From Chitinophagales bacterium (GTDB taxonomy: Bacteria > Bacteroidota > Bacteroidia > Chitinophagales > Chitinophagaceae), in assembly GCA_030832085.1 (NCBI GenBank), contig JAURJU010000064.1, forward strand, positions 124,001 to 188,000: a stretch of DNA of 64,000 nucleotides, in the 5' to 3' direction. The notes beneath the pieces were generated by a model that did no database searches, had not been told where the DNA came from, and worked only from the letters and a program-made list of their open reading frames with translations. The position numbers and the translations under genes are program-made. Position 1 is the first letter of the stretch. The number at the start of each line of letters is the position of its first letter. Positions 8,514 to 16,264 of the stretch are shown here, piece after piece.

Positions 8514-10382
8514 ATGTTTCAGATGTATGATGTTATCGTCGTGGGTGCGGGTCATGCCGGTTGTGAGGCCGCAGCCGCAGCGGCCAACATGGGTAGCAAG
8601 ACCCTTCTTGTAACCATGAACCTGCAGACAATTGCACAAATGAGTTGTAATCCCGCTATGGGCGGAATAGCCAAGGGGCAAATTGTAAGAGAGGTGGATG
8701 CTTTGGGTGGGTACTCGGGTATTGTTACAGATCAAACCATGATCCAGTTCAGGATGTTGAACAGGTCAAAAGGGCCAGCAATGTGGAGCCCCAGGGCCCA
8801 AAGTGACAGGATGCTTTTTTCACAGCGATGGAGAGCGTTGCTGGAAAACACACCAAACCTTGATTTTTACCAAGACATGGTCAATGGTTTGATTGTTAAG
8901 GATGGTCGAGTGAGGGGCGTTGTCACAGGAATGGGCAATGAGATAGCGGCCAAGTCGGTTGTTTTGACCAATGGAACCTTCTTGAATGGGATTATCCATA
9001 TTGGTGAAAAACAGTTTGGTGGAGGAAGAATGGCTGAGCGGGCTGCGACTGGAATTACTGAACAACTGGTGGGTTTGGGCTTTGAGAGTGACCGCCTTAA
9101 AACCGGTACGCCACCAAGGATTGACGGAAGAAGTTTGGATTATACCAAGATGGAGGAGCAGAAAGGAGATGATGAAATTACCGGCTTCTCTTATTTGGAC
9201 ATCGATAGGATCAAGCCAGAACAACAAAGAAGTTGTTGGATTGCGTATACTAACCAAACGGTACACGATACCCTTAAAACGGGCTTTGACAAGAGTCCCA
9301 TGTATGCCGGCCGCATAGAAGGAACAGGTCCCCGTTATTGTCCAAGCATAGAAGACAAAATCAACCGCTTTGCTGAGCGAGACAGACACCAACTTTTTGT
9401 AGAGCCAGAAGGCTGGGATACTGTGGAAATATACCTCAATGGGTTTTCAACTTCATTGCCCGAGGATGTTCAATACAAGTCGCTAATAAAGATTCCAGGC
9501 TTTGAAAATGTTAAGATGTTCAGGCCGGGATACGCCATCGAATATGATTTTTTCCCACCCCACCAACTTCATTACTCGTTGGAAACCAAGCACTTACGTG
9601 GATTATTCTTTGCGGGGCAGATCAATGGAACAACAGGGTATGAGGAAGCGGCATGCCAGGGTTTGATGGCGGGAATCAACGCACACAACAATGCATTTGA
9701 GCGTGCACCATTGATATTGAAAAGGAGTGAAGCATACATTGGTGTTTTGATTGATGACCTGATTACAAAAGGAACCGAGGAGCCGTACAGGATGTTTACC
9801 TCAAGGGCAGAGTTCAGGACTTTGCTGAGACAAGACAATGCAGATATTCGCCTTACAGTGATCGGCCATGAACAGGGCTTGGCCAGCGAGGAAAGATACC
9901 AAAAGGTGAAAAACAAAAAAGAGAATGTTGCAGAGATCATCAAAAAATTCAATGAGGTTTCGGTTGATCCGGAATCGATGAATGCCTATTTTGAGGCATC
10001 GGGCTCTGCAGCCCTAACCCAAAAACAAAAAATTTCCCAGTTGGTCTTGCGCCCTGGCATTGGTGCAAAAGCAATGATTGAACATGCGGACCAACTCAGG
10101 AATGAATTTGGACATTATGATCCCTTGGAAATTGAGCAGGCAGAGATTCAGATGAAATATGCAGTTTATCTTGAAAAGGAAAGGGAGATGGTACAAAAAA
10201 TGTCAGAAATGGAATCGCTTGAAATTCCCATAACCTTTGATTATGGCAAGGTTCAGGCGATTGGAACCGAAGCAAGAGAAAAACTGAAAAAAATTCAGCC
10301 AACCACACTCGGACAGGCATCCCGGATATCCGGCATCAATCCAAGTGATATTCAAATCCTCATGGTGTACATGGGCAGATAG
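8514..10382 (+). CDS. mnmG: tRNA U34 5-carboxymethylaminomethyl modification enzyme MnmG (GidA)
   Basis: The FAD-binding subunit of the MnmE-MnmG complex, which modifies the wobble uridine of several tRNAs. The 622 residues cover the whole family. The N-terminal dinucleotide fold is YDVIVVGAGHAGCEAA; signature stretches are CNPAMGGIAKG, GRMAERAATGI, LKTGTPPRIDG and the second family signature GQINGTTGYEEAACQGL. The C-terminal domain ends in the helical MnmE-interacting region (ASRISGINPSDIQILMVYM). Start is ATG at 8514 or ATG at 8523 (MYDVIVVG); the latter matches family starts closely. A Crp/Fnr gene begins 28 bases after its stop. Confidence 0.95.
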   Translation: MFQMYDVIVVGAGHAGCEAAAAAANMGSKTLLVTMNLQTIAQMSCNPAMGGIAKGQIVREVDALGGYSGIVTDQTMIQFRMLNRSKGPAMWSPRAQSDRMLFSQRWRALLENTPNLDFYQDMVNGLIVKDGRVRGVVTGMGNEIAAKSVVLTNGTFLNGIIHIGEKQFGGGRMAERAATGITEQLVGLGFESDRLKTGTPPRIDGRSLDYTKMEEQKGDDEITGFSYLDIDRIKPEQQRSCWIAYTNQTVHDTLKTGFDKSPMYAGRIEGTGPRYCPSIEDKINRFAERDRHQLFVEPEGWDTVEIYLNGFSTSLPEDVQYKSLIKIPGFENVKMFRPGYAIEYDFFPPHQLHYSLETKHLRGLFFAGQINGTTGYEEAACQGLMAGINAHNNAFERAPLILKRSEAYIGVLIDDLITKGTEEPYRMFTSRAEFRTLLRQDNADIRLTVIGHEQGLASEERYQKVKNKKENVAEIIKKFNEVSVDPESMNAYFEASGSAALTQKQKISQLVLRPGIGAKAMIEHADQLRNEFGHYDPLEIEQAEIQMKYAVYLEKEREMVQKMSEMESLEIPITFDYGKVQAIGTEAREKLKKIQPTTLGQASRISGINPSDIQILMVYMGR

Positions 10383-10410
10383 TTTTAAATCCACAATTCA
10401 ATTTTCTGAA

Positions 10411-11058
10411 ATGACAACCCTGGGTGCAAAAGAATTATTGGGAATTTTTCCTTTGTTCGACCTGCCGCTTGCAACGTTTATGTATGAAAAGGGAGAAAGT
10501 AAAACATTCGAACAAGGTGCTTTGCTGATGAAGCCCGGCCAGTTTTTCAAGTATGCAATGCTCATCGTATCTGGAAAGGTTAAACTGTACAGGGAGGGAG
10601 AGGATGGAGAAGAGTTTTTCATGTATTTTCTTGAACGCGGAAATGCATGTGCCCTTAGCATGATGTGCATGGCGAGAAGCCAGGCCAGTACCATCATGGC
10701 CATAGCAGTTGAAGAAACAGAAGTGATCATGATTCCCATTCAGCACATGGATACACTGATGAAAAATTACCCTGCCTGGTATCATTTTGTGATTGAAACC
10801 TATAGGAACAGGTTTGAAGAGTTGCTGACCGTAATCGATCAAATCGCCTTCAAAAACATGGACCAGCGATTGGAGTGGTATTTGAAACGCCAGGCAAAAT
10901 CCATGGGAAACAACCTGATGCTGACACACCAACAAATAGCGCATGATATCAATTCTTCAAGAGAAGTGGTTTCCCGTTTGCTGAAAAAAATGGAAAAGAC
11001 GGGATTGGTAGAGACAGAACGCAACAGCATTGTGTGGAAGGGGGAAGAAATGGAGTAG
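10411..11058 (+). CDS. Crp/Fnr family transcriptional regulator, likely regulator of the sulfur island
   Basis: A 215-residue regulator: an N-terminal cyclic-nucleotide-binding fold (about 15-125), a dimerisation helix, and a C-terminal winged helix (HQQIAHDINSSREVVSRLLKKM). The cAMP-phosphate pocket is not kept; Cys80 and Cys86 (NACALSMMCMARS) sit where the phosphate cassette would be, as in a Bacteroidota subgroup with Cys-rich cassettes. The recognition helix reads R-E-V-V-S-R: Arg-Glu as in CRP (GTGA sites) and Ser-Arg as in FNR. This fits the GTGA-N6-TCAC sites found before four sulfur operons downstream. The frame is open upstream into mnmG, but ATG at 10411 after the mnmG stop is the natural start. 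Ligand and sensing mode are inference. Confidence 0.85.
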   Translation: MTTLGAKELLGIFPLFDLPLATFMYEKGESKTFEQGALLMKPGQFFKYAMLIVSGKVKLYREGEDGEEFFMYFLERGNACALSMMCMARSQASTIMAIAVEETEVIMIPIQHMDTLMKNYPAWYHFVIETYRNRFEELLTVIDQIAFKNMDQRLEWYLKRQAKSMGNNLMLTHQQIAHDINSSREVVSRLLKKMEKTGLVETERNSIVWKGEEME

Positions 11059-11187
11059 AAAATTTAAGGGCTGTACATGGGCCTGTATTTTTTACGCAAA
11101 TCGCCAATCGTCGGTAGCTTTTACAAACATGGAGAATGAAGGGTTTCAGTTGTATTTAGATCCACTATAATTATAATTCATCTCCAT

Positions 11188-11201
11188 GTGATAAAAATCA
11201 C
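11188..11201 (+). promoter_or_regulatory. Crp/Fnr-type site before the YeeE/YedE pair
   Basis: GTGATAAAAATCAC is a 14-base inverted repeat of the form GTGA-N6-TCAC, the same spacing as CRP half-sites. Its centre (11194.5) is 36.5 bases before the last G of the -7-like element GATTTTTG (11224-11231). No TTG -33 element is seen at the usual distance, consistent with an activator-dependent promoter. Confidence 0.7.
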
Positions 11202-11223
11202 CTTTTGACACGACCATTTTCGT

Positions 11224-11231
11224 GATTTTTG
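11224..11231 (+). promoter_or_regulatory. -7-like element for the YeeE/YedE operon
   Basis: GATTTTTG differs from TAnnTTTG at one position. It ends 38 bases before the ATG at 11270 and is placed exactly as in three other sulfur-island promoters relative to the Crp-type site. Confidence 0.55.
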
Positions 11232-11269
11232 TCCTTGGATTTTTCAACACAGATCATAAAAAAACAAAC

Positions 11270-11836
11270 ATGACGATTATCGAACTCATCAAACAACCAT
11301 GGCCCTGGTATGTTGCTGGACCCATTATTGGATTAATGGTGCCAGCCTTGTTGATTTTTGGAAACAAAACATTTGGAATTTCATCTTCATTGCGGCATGT
11401 ATGTGCCGCATGTTTACCAGCAAAAATTCCATTCTTTCAGTACGATTGGAAAAAAGAAATCTGGAACCTGTTTTTTGTTTTTGGAATTTTTCTTGGAGGC
11501 ATCATTACAGCGTTTTATTTGAAAACGGATACAGATGTGGTTGTTGATCCAAAACTGGTTGAAGTTTTGTCGGGATATGGAATTGCTGATTTCAGTGGAT
11601 TGGTTCCTGCAGATCTTTTCAGCTGGTCATCCCTGTCCACCCCTCGCGGTTTTATACTGATGGTCATTGGCGGATTTTTGGTTGGATTTGGAACACGCTA
11701 TGCTGGTGGATGCACTTCCGGACATGCCATCATGGGTTTATCCAACCTTCAGCTGCCTTCATTGATTGCAACCATATCATTCATGGCAGGCGGTTTTATC
11801 ATGGCAAACCTTATTCTTCCATTCATCCTTTCACTT
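11270..11836 (+). CDS. YeeE/YedE family transporter, first subunit (sulfur-compound uptake)
   Basis: A membrane protein of 189 residues ending at the stop codon around 11837-11839, with about four to five hydrophobic segments. Family signature GTRYAGGCTSGHAIMGLS is near residues 141-158 with Cys148; another pair, Cys45 and Cys48, lies in RHVCAACLPAK. In characterised relatives (thiosulfate importer TsuA/YeeE), conserved cysteines line the path and handle thiosulfate by a relay. Here the long YeeE architecture is split over two adjacent genes, this one and the gene at 11852. Sixteen more codons lie upstream in frame, but the promoter element is inside them. The product is inferred to move thiosulfate or another sulfane-sulfur compound across the inner membrane. 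Confidence 0.82.
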
Positions 11837-11851
11837 TAAAAGAAAATCATC

Positions 11852-12355
11852 ATGACAAAAAATAAAAAAGATACCAATACTGATTTTGAGGTAAGGTCAT
11901 TGGATACCATTGGTAAAAACCAAGACAACACATCGTTGTCAACATGGCACAACCTGAGGTACCTCGTATTTGGAATTGCATTTGGAATTGTATTGATCAA
12001 GTCTGAAGTTGTTTCCTGGTTTCGCATTCAGGAAATGTTCAGACTTCAAAGCTTCCACATGTTTGGCGTAATTGGTTCAGCTGTTGCTGTTGGTGCAGTG
12101 TCTGTTTTTCTGATCAAGAAGTTCAAGATCAAGTCCATCCAGGGTGAAGAAATTATTCTTCCGCAGAAAACATTCAACAAGGGTCAAATCTATGGTGGAT
12201 TGATTTTTGGTTTTGGTTGGGCCATGACCGGAGCATGCCCGGGCCCGTTGTTTGCACAATTGGGATATGGCGCAATGGCCACATCCGTTACAATTCTTAT
12301 GGCCATAGCAGGAACCTGGGTCTATGGATTGTTGAGAGAAAAACTTCCCGCCTGA
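11852..12355 (+). CDS. YeeE/YedE family transporter, second subunit (DUF6691-like)
   Basis: A 167-residue membrane protein and the partner of the preceding gene, 12 bases away. It has a charged cytoplasmic N-terminus of about 35 residues, then four hydrophobic segments. The second YeeE signature FGFGWAMTGACPGPLFAQLGYG is present with one conserved Cys. Half-size YeeE/YedE pairs next to persulfide dioxygenase and rhodanese genes recur in Bacteroidota and Proteobacteria, and are taken as sulfur-compound carriers. It shares the Crp-controlled promoter of 11270. It is convergent with the TsdA-like gene across 44 bases, with no clear terminator between. Confidence 0.8.
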   Translation: MTKNKKDTNTDFEVRSLDTIGKNQDNTSLSTWHNLRYLVFGIAFGIVLIKSEVVSWFRIQEMFRLQSFHMFGVIGSAVAVGAVSVFLIKKFKIKSIQGEEIILPQKTFNKGQIYGGLIFGFGWAMTGACPGPLFAQLGYGAMATSVTILMAIAGTWVYGLLREKLPA

Positions 12356-12399
12356 TTGATTTCTTTCGGAAACAAATGGAGCACAAAAACAAAATCTGA

Positions 12400-13383
12400 T
12401 TATTTTCCTGTTCTTGCAGCAACAATCGGTTTGAAAGGACCGAACTTGTGTTGCTGTTCCGTGAATCCATCTGCATATGGACCAAAGGGATGGTCAACGG
12501 GTTTTTTTGAAATGTTGGGCCAGTCTTTGCTGAGGTCTTTCGCTGGACGGGGCCTCGAGTTTACAAAAGCTGCAACATCCCAGCTTTCTTCATCAGACAG
12601 TGCGGGCGATTCATGCGATGCCTGATTGAAGGGCATGTTGTCGCGCACATATCCCGCGAAGCGGGAAAGACGAAACAATCCTGCACCAGTGTTGTAACTG
12701 TGATCACCCCATAGCGGGGGATAAATGTAAGATTTTGCATCCGCGGCCATTTGTCCCTCCCCGTTGGCGCCATGGCAGCTTTGGCATTTTGCTGCATACA
12801 CCACAAGACCTTTTTCTGGACTGGCTGCGCGCTCAAGGTATTCGGGAGGCTTGATTCCACTGCCTTTTGGCGTGCTGTCTTTGGGTACCGCATGCCCTAC
12901 CCATTTGATGTAGGCAATCATGGCTTTCATTTCACGTGCATTGCTATCAAGTGCTGATCCATTCAGGCTGCGTTCCATGCAATCGCTTACCCGCTTGAAG
13001 ACACTTTCCATCGAACCGCTCCTGTCGCGAAACTTTGGGTAGTTGGCTGAAACGGCACCATAATTGTTCCCCCATTTTTTTCGTCCAGCATTGAGGTGAC
13101 AGTTCTGGCAATTCATGCCGTTGGTAATCTGTGCAACAGACCCGTTGGGCCCCAGGTATTTTGCTGTATTTGCAATCAGTTCTTCTCCATAAATTACAAG
13201 CGCCCTTTCTTCACCCTGAATTGTTCTGTCTGTAAATAAACTGGGTGCGGTCCATTCTTCCTTTTTTAAAACCGGCGTTGTTTTATTGGGAGCGTTGATG
13301 AATGCAATGATTTCAGTTGACATGACCAGGATCACAACAGTGACGATTGAATAGATAATCCAGTTTTGTCTTGGGTTGTTCAT
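12400..13383 (-). CDS. TsdA-like dihaem cytochrome c, putative thiosulfate dehydrogenase
   Basis: A 327-residue protein with one N-terminal membrane anchor (residues 8-30), so the haem domains face the periplasm. Two haem c motifs are seen: CQNCH at 92-96 and CQSCH at 200-204. Between them, FRDRSGSMESVFKRVSDCMERSLNG places Cys135 at the position of the unusual Cys ligand of the active-site haem in TsdA; Met250 (VRDNMPF) is the likely ligand of the second haem. TsdA oxidises two thiosulfates to tetrathionate, or works in reverse. The position and a Crp-type site 51-64 bases upstream tie it to the sulfur island. Upstream in-frame codons overlap the promoter, so ATG at 13383 is used. A SoxA-related cytochrome is the main alternative. 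Confidence 0.78.
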   Translation of the reverse strand: MNNPRQNWIIYSIVTVVILVMSTEIIAFINAPNKTTPVLKKEEWTAPSLFTDRTIQGEERALVIYGEELIANTAKYLGPNGSVAQITNGMNCQNCHLNAGRKKWGNNYGAVSANYPKFRDRSGSMESVFKRVSDCMERSLNGSALDSNAREMKAMIAYIKWVGHAVPKDSTPKGSGIKPPEYLERAASPEKGLVVYAAKCQSCHGANGEGQMAADAKSYIYPPLWGDHSYNTGAGLFRLSRFAGYVRDNMPFNQASHESPALSDEESWDVAAFVNSRPRPAKDLSKDWPNISKKPVDHPFGPYADGFTEQQHKFGPFKPIVAARTGK

Positions 13384-13403
13384 GAAGAGCCCTGTTTGGA
13401 AAT

Positions 13404-13411
13404 TAAATATA
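13404..13411 (-). promoter_or_regulatory. -7-like element for the TsdA-like gene
   Basis: The minus strand reads TATATTTA, one mismatch from TAnnTTTG, 20 bases before the ATG at 13383. Its last base is 36.5 bases from the centre of the Crp-type site at 13434-13447. Confidence 0.55.
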
Positions 13412-13433
13412 ATCCAATTTGACCGGTGCATCG

Positions 13434-13447
13434 GTGATTTTGGTCAC
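13434..13447 (-). promoter_or_regulatory. Crp/Fnr-type site before the TsdA-like gene
   Basis: GTGATTTTGGTCAC has the form GTGA-N6-TCAC. It lies between the stop of the membrane protein gene at 13452 and the TsdA-like start, in the class II position relative to the -7 element at 13404-13411. Confidence 0.7.
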
Positions 13448-13451
13448 ATGG

Positions 13452-14207
13452 CTAGTGCATCTCACTGCCGTATTCCTTCATGATGGCAGCATCGAGCGAC
13501 TCTCCGATTTTTTTTAGTTCCTTGAGCTTTGCATTCAGGTAGCGATTGGTATTCAGCCCTATTGAAACAAGGTTGAGCAATTCGTTAAGAGCAGTCTTGT
13601 TTTTTTGGGTGATGTTATCGGCCTTGGCCGGCGGCTGAAATCGCATGATGCCATCCACCATTTGATGGATAGACATTTCATATAGTATACCCGCATCCAT
13701 GACTTCAGCCATCTTGAAACGACCTTTTTCTAGTGTTCTTTCACGCAGCTCTTCCAGTTTGTCGATGGAACTGAGCATGCGTTCATACTCCTGAATTCCT
13801 GAACTGATTGTCTTGTTCCTGACCATTCTTAATCCCCCTGCTGATTTGATCTGGTCAAATCCAATGCGTGAACTTTCGAATGTAGCACGTAAGGCCAGGT
13901 TCCGGACATAATAATAAACTTCTTCGTTGGTGATCGATTGATTGTTCAGCTTTTGAAAAAGCGTATCAAGATTTTTTAGTCTTGTATCATTGGAGCGCAC
14001 TACAAAATCACTGGATTGAAAATCAAGCAGCAAATCTTCGTGCACATTTTTCAGGTATGAAATTTCCCTGTGTTTTTCAATTTGGGTTTCACGAATGTTT
14101 TCAGCGAAAAATCCAAGGGTGACTGCTGCAAACAACATCACGAATTCGGTGATGTATTCTTTCCAGGCTTTTTTATGCGTGGGATGATGTGGGTGATGGA
14201 CTTCCAT
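13452..14207 (-). CDS. Hypothetical protein with one membrane segment
   Basis: A 251-residue protein I cannot assign to a named family. The start is His-rich (MEVHHPHHPTHKKAWKEY), followed by one hydrophobic stretch at about residues 20-35 (FVMLFAAVTLGFFAENI) and then a long, mostly helical, charged region with coiled-coil character to the end. Similar short His-rich starts with one membrane helix are common among uncharacterised Bacteroidota proteins. The gene lies between the photolyase-like gene and the TsdA-like gene on the same strand; the Crp-type site at 13434 follows its stop codon, so the TsdA-like gene has its own promoter. No function is proposed. Confidence 0.7.
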   Translation of the reverse strand: MEVHHPHHPTHKKAWKEYITEFVMLFAAVTLGFFAENIRETQIEKHREISYLKNVHEDLLLDFQSSDFVVRSNDTRLKNLDTLFQKLNNQSITNEEVYYYVRNLALRATFESSRIGFDQIKSAGGLRMVRNKTISSGIQEYERMLSSIDKLEELRERTLEKGRFKMAEVMDAGILYEMSIHQMVDGIMRFQPPAKADNITQKNKTALNELLNLVSIGLNTNRYLNAKLKELKKIGESLDAAIMKEYGSEMH

Positions 14208-14317
14208 TTGTAATTTGATGTGTGAACACCTTAAAGATAAGATTGAAATTTCTCCAAATCAAATGTCAGCTGAACATTCTTGGCCATGTCCGCATTGTTT
14301 GTCGATAGGACAAACCA

Positions 14318-15439
14318 CTAGAAATATGTTTTGATGAGCCGCTTCTCGAATTTTTTCCAGAATGAAAAAAATGAACCTTCTGCAACAGCAGGGTCATTGA
14401 GCATCCAGGTTCGCTCATCTTGGATGCCGCTATAATGCTTGTTCAACGGATGCTCTCGATAAACCAATGGTGATCCGCCTGCATGGTTTTTCAAGGCGGC
14501 AAAGCTCCCCGTAAAAACCTGAATGCCTTCTATGTTTTTGCAAAGCTTCAAAGCAAAATCCATACAACTCTGTGAAATCGGATATTGGTCAAACAGTTCC
14601 GGTTCTAACAAGAACACCCTGTTGGCTGTCTCTGTATTGCGCCAACTGGGCGAAAGATGATAATAATTGTACACCAATGTTGGCAAGTCCGGATTTAAGG
14701 TTGGTGCAACGGTTGCTGGCAATGGTGTTTTAAGGACTGGGGTGCAAGAAGCCTGCAGGATTTCAGGACATGTCGTTGCTGAAAGTGTATCATAATCACA
14801 GTCCAAATAGGTTTGCTTTTGTTCTATTCCCGTGTAGTGGTTGACATTGTCCTGGTTGGCAATATATTTTTTATTGGAGAAGGTTCCTGCAACCCATTGC
14901 CACGAAAGGGCATTGGAAGCCCAGTCGCCATCCAGCAGATGATAATACATCCAGCGTGCCGAATCAGCCCAATGAAAACTGGCGAGGTTTGCAGAAAGAA
15001 AAGCGGTGTACATGCGCATGTGGTTGTGCATGTTTCCATTGGTTTTCAATTCGCGTATTCCGTGGTCAATGGCTTCAATACCCGTGTTTGCATCGTGAAC
15101 AGCCAGTGGCATTCCCTTATTGAATTTTGCGCCTTGATCGTTTTTGAGGTCATGGTTGATCAGGACACCTTTTGATTGCCACACACGTTGAAAATATTCC
15201 CGCCATGCCATTTGTTGAACGAACTTTTCCAGCTGGTAGAACTTGAAACCACGGTGGATCAGGTGTTCCAGGATGGTTTTGGTATCGATTACTCCTCTAG
15301 AAATATAAGGAGACAACCCCGTTACTGCACCATGGGTGAAATTTCTGGTTTTGGCATAATCCAGGGGACTGAACGGCCCCAGTTGTTGCAGTATCTCTTC
15401 TTGTGTCATCGTCTCTTTTGGTTTTATCAGCATGTGCAT
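14318..15439 (-). CDS. Photolyase/cryptochrome-like FAD-binding protein with unusual domain order
   Basis: A 373-residue protein. The first 235 residues are the FAD-binding helical domain of photolyases: LSPYISRGVID, FVQQMAWREYFQRVW, GIRELKTNGNMHNHMRMYTA and LLDGDWASNALSWQWVAGT are its core motifs, with the Trp-rich part kept. The usual N-terminal alpha/beta antenna domain is missing from the front. Instead the last 125 residues (LVYNYYHLSPSWRN, NRVFLLEPELFDQYPIS, GIQVFTGSFAAL, SFFSFWKKFEKRL) look like that domain placed at the C-terminus. Function may be DNA repair or light sensing; the permutation is my reading. ATG choice is uncertain: 15439, 15433 and 15409 are all possible, with TTG at 15451 further out. 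Confidence 0.75.
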   Translation of the reverse strand: MHMLIKPKETMTQEEILQQLGPFSPLDYAKTRNFTHGAVTGLSPYISRGVIDTKTILEHLIHRGFKFYQLEKFVQQMAWREYFQRVWQSKGVLINHDLKNDQGAKFNKGMPLAVHDANTGIEAIDHGIRELKTNGNMHNHMRMYTAFLSANLASFHWADSARWMYYHLLDGDWASNALSWQWVAGTFSNKKYIANQDNVNHYTGIEQKQTYLDCDYDTLSATTCPEILQASCTPVLKTPLPATVAPTLNPDLPTLVYNYYHLSPSWRNTETANRVFLLEPELFDQYPISQSCMDFALKLCKNIEGIQVFTGSFAALKNHAGGSPLVYREHPLNKHYSGIQDERTWMLNDPAVAEGSFFSFWKKFEKRLIKTYF

Positions 15440-15586
15440 TTGTTCTAACAATTGAAGGATTTAAAAGTTGATGCGGCGTTTACAATGCGCATTCGAATAT
15501 GATGTGCTGCGCTTTCGATCAGGCCCTTCATTTACTAACATTGAACATCTGTTGACGTTTCTGTGTTATATTACGAATACCTTGAA

Positions 15587-16183
15587 ATGAAAAAAATGTT
15601 GATTACACTCTTGGTCATTTTTGTTGTTCTCATTGCATTCCAATCCTTTATGGCAATATCCACATCCAATATCGAGAAGCAACAATACCGGGTTGTTAAA
15701 AAAGAAAACGGTTTTGAGATTCGGTTTTATCCACCAGCAACTTTTGCCACCATCCGGTCAGCAGCAAAAAACTACAGGGAACTTTCCGGAAGCGGATTTC
15801 GTAAAATCGCGGGATATATTTTTGGCAACAATGCAACATCTGCCAAAATTGCTATGACATCCCCTGTGCACATGGACATCAATGAAACCGAATCCTCGAT
15901 GAGTTTTGTCATGCCTTCTGCCTATGATATAAAAAGCCTTCCCCGCCCCAACGATGCAAAGGTTGAGATACACGAATCTCCCAGCGAATACGCTGCGGCC
16001 ATTGAGTTTGGTGGATTTGCCAATGATGAAACCATCAGCAAACATGCCGAGCAACTTAAAAAATCACTCGAAGAAAAGGGGATCAAGTCAACAGGACATT
16101 ACAGATACCTGGGATACAATCCGCCCTACCAACTCATTGGAAGAAAAAACGAAGTGATTGTTGCAGTGGAGTGGAAGGAATAG
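15587..16183 (+). CDS. SOUL haem-binding family protein
   Basis: A 198-residue protein with an N-terminal hydrophobic signal or anchor (MLITLLVIFVVLIAF) and a SOUL domain from about residue 35: YRVVKKENGFEIRFYPP, FRKIAGYIFGNN, KIAMTSPVHMD, FVMPSAYDIKSLPRP and a closing LGYNPPYQLIGRKNEVIV. These are the recurring SOUL/HEBP motifs. Family members bind haem or related tetrapyrroles loosely; the bacterial role is not established. It is likely exported or membrane-tethered. Start is ATG at 15587; eight upstream codons are in frame but precede a better signal sequence. Convergent with the pirin gene. Confidence 0.85.
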   Translation: MKKMLITLLVIFVVLIAFQSFMAISTSNIEKQQYRVVKKENGFEIRFYPPATFATIRSAAKNYRELSGSGFRKIAGYIFGNNATSAKIAMTSPVHMDINETESSMSFVMPSAYDIKSLPRPNDAKVEIHESPSEYAAAIEFGGFANDETISKHAEQLKKSLEEKGIKSTGHYRYLGYNPPYQLIGRKNEVIVAVEWKE

Positions 16184-16264
16184 GAATGGGGGTAATCCAA
16201 TTCCTTTCATCAATATGATCTTGTATTGTAGTGCACCCCAGTAGTGGCCAACAGGCCCATTGTG

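Noticed and set aside
8316-8735. Minus-strand frame across the parS-like region into mnmG
   Set aside because: Half of it is antisense to mnmG and the remainder shows no protein-like pattern.
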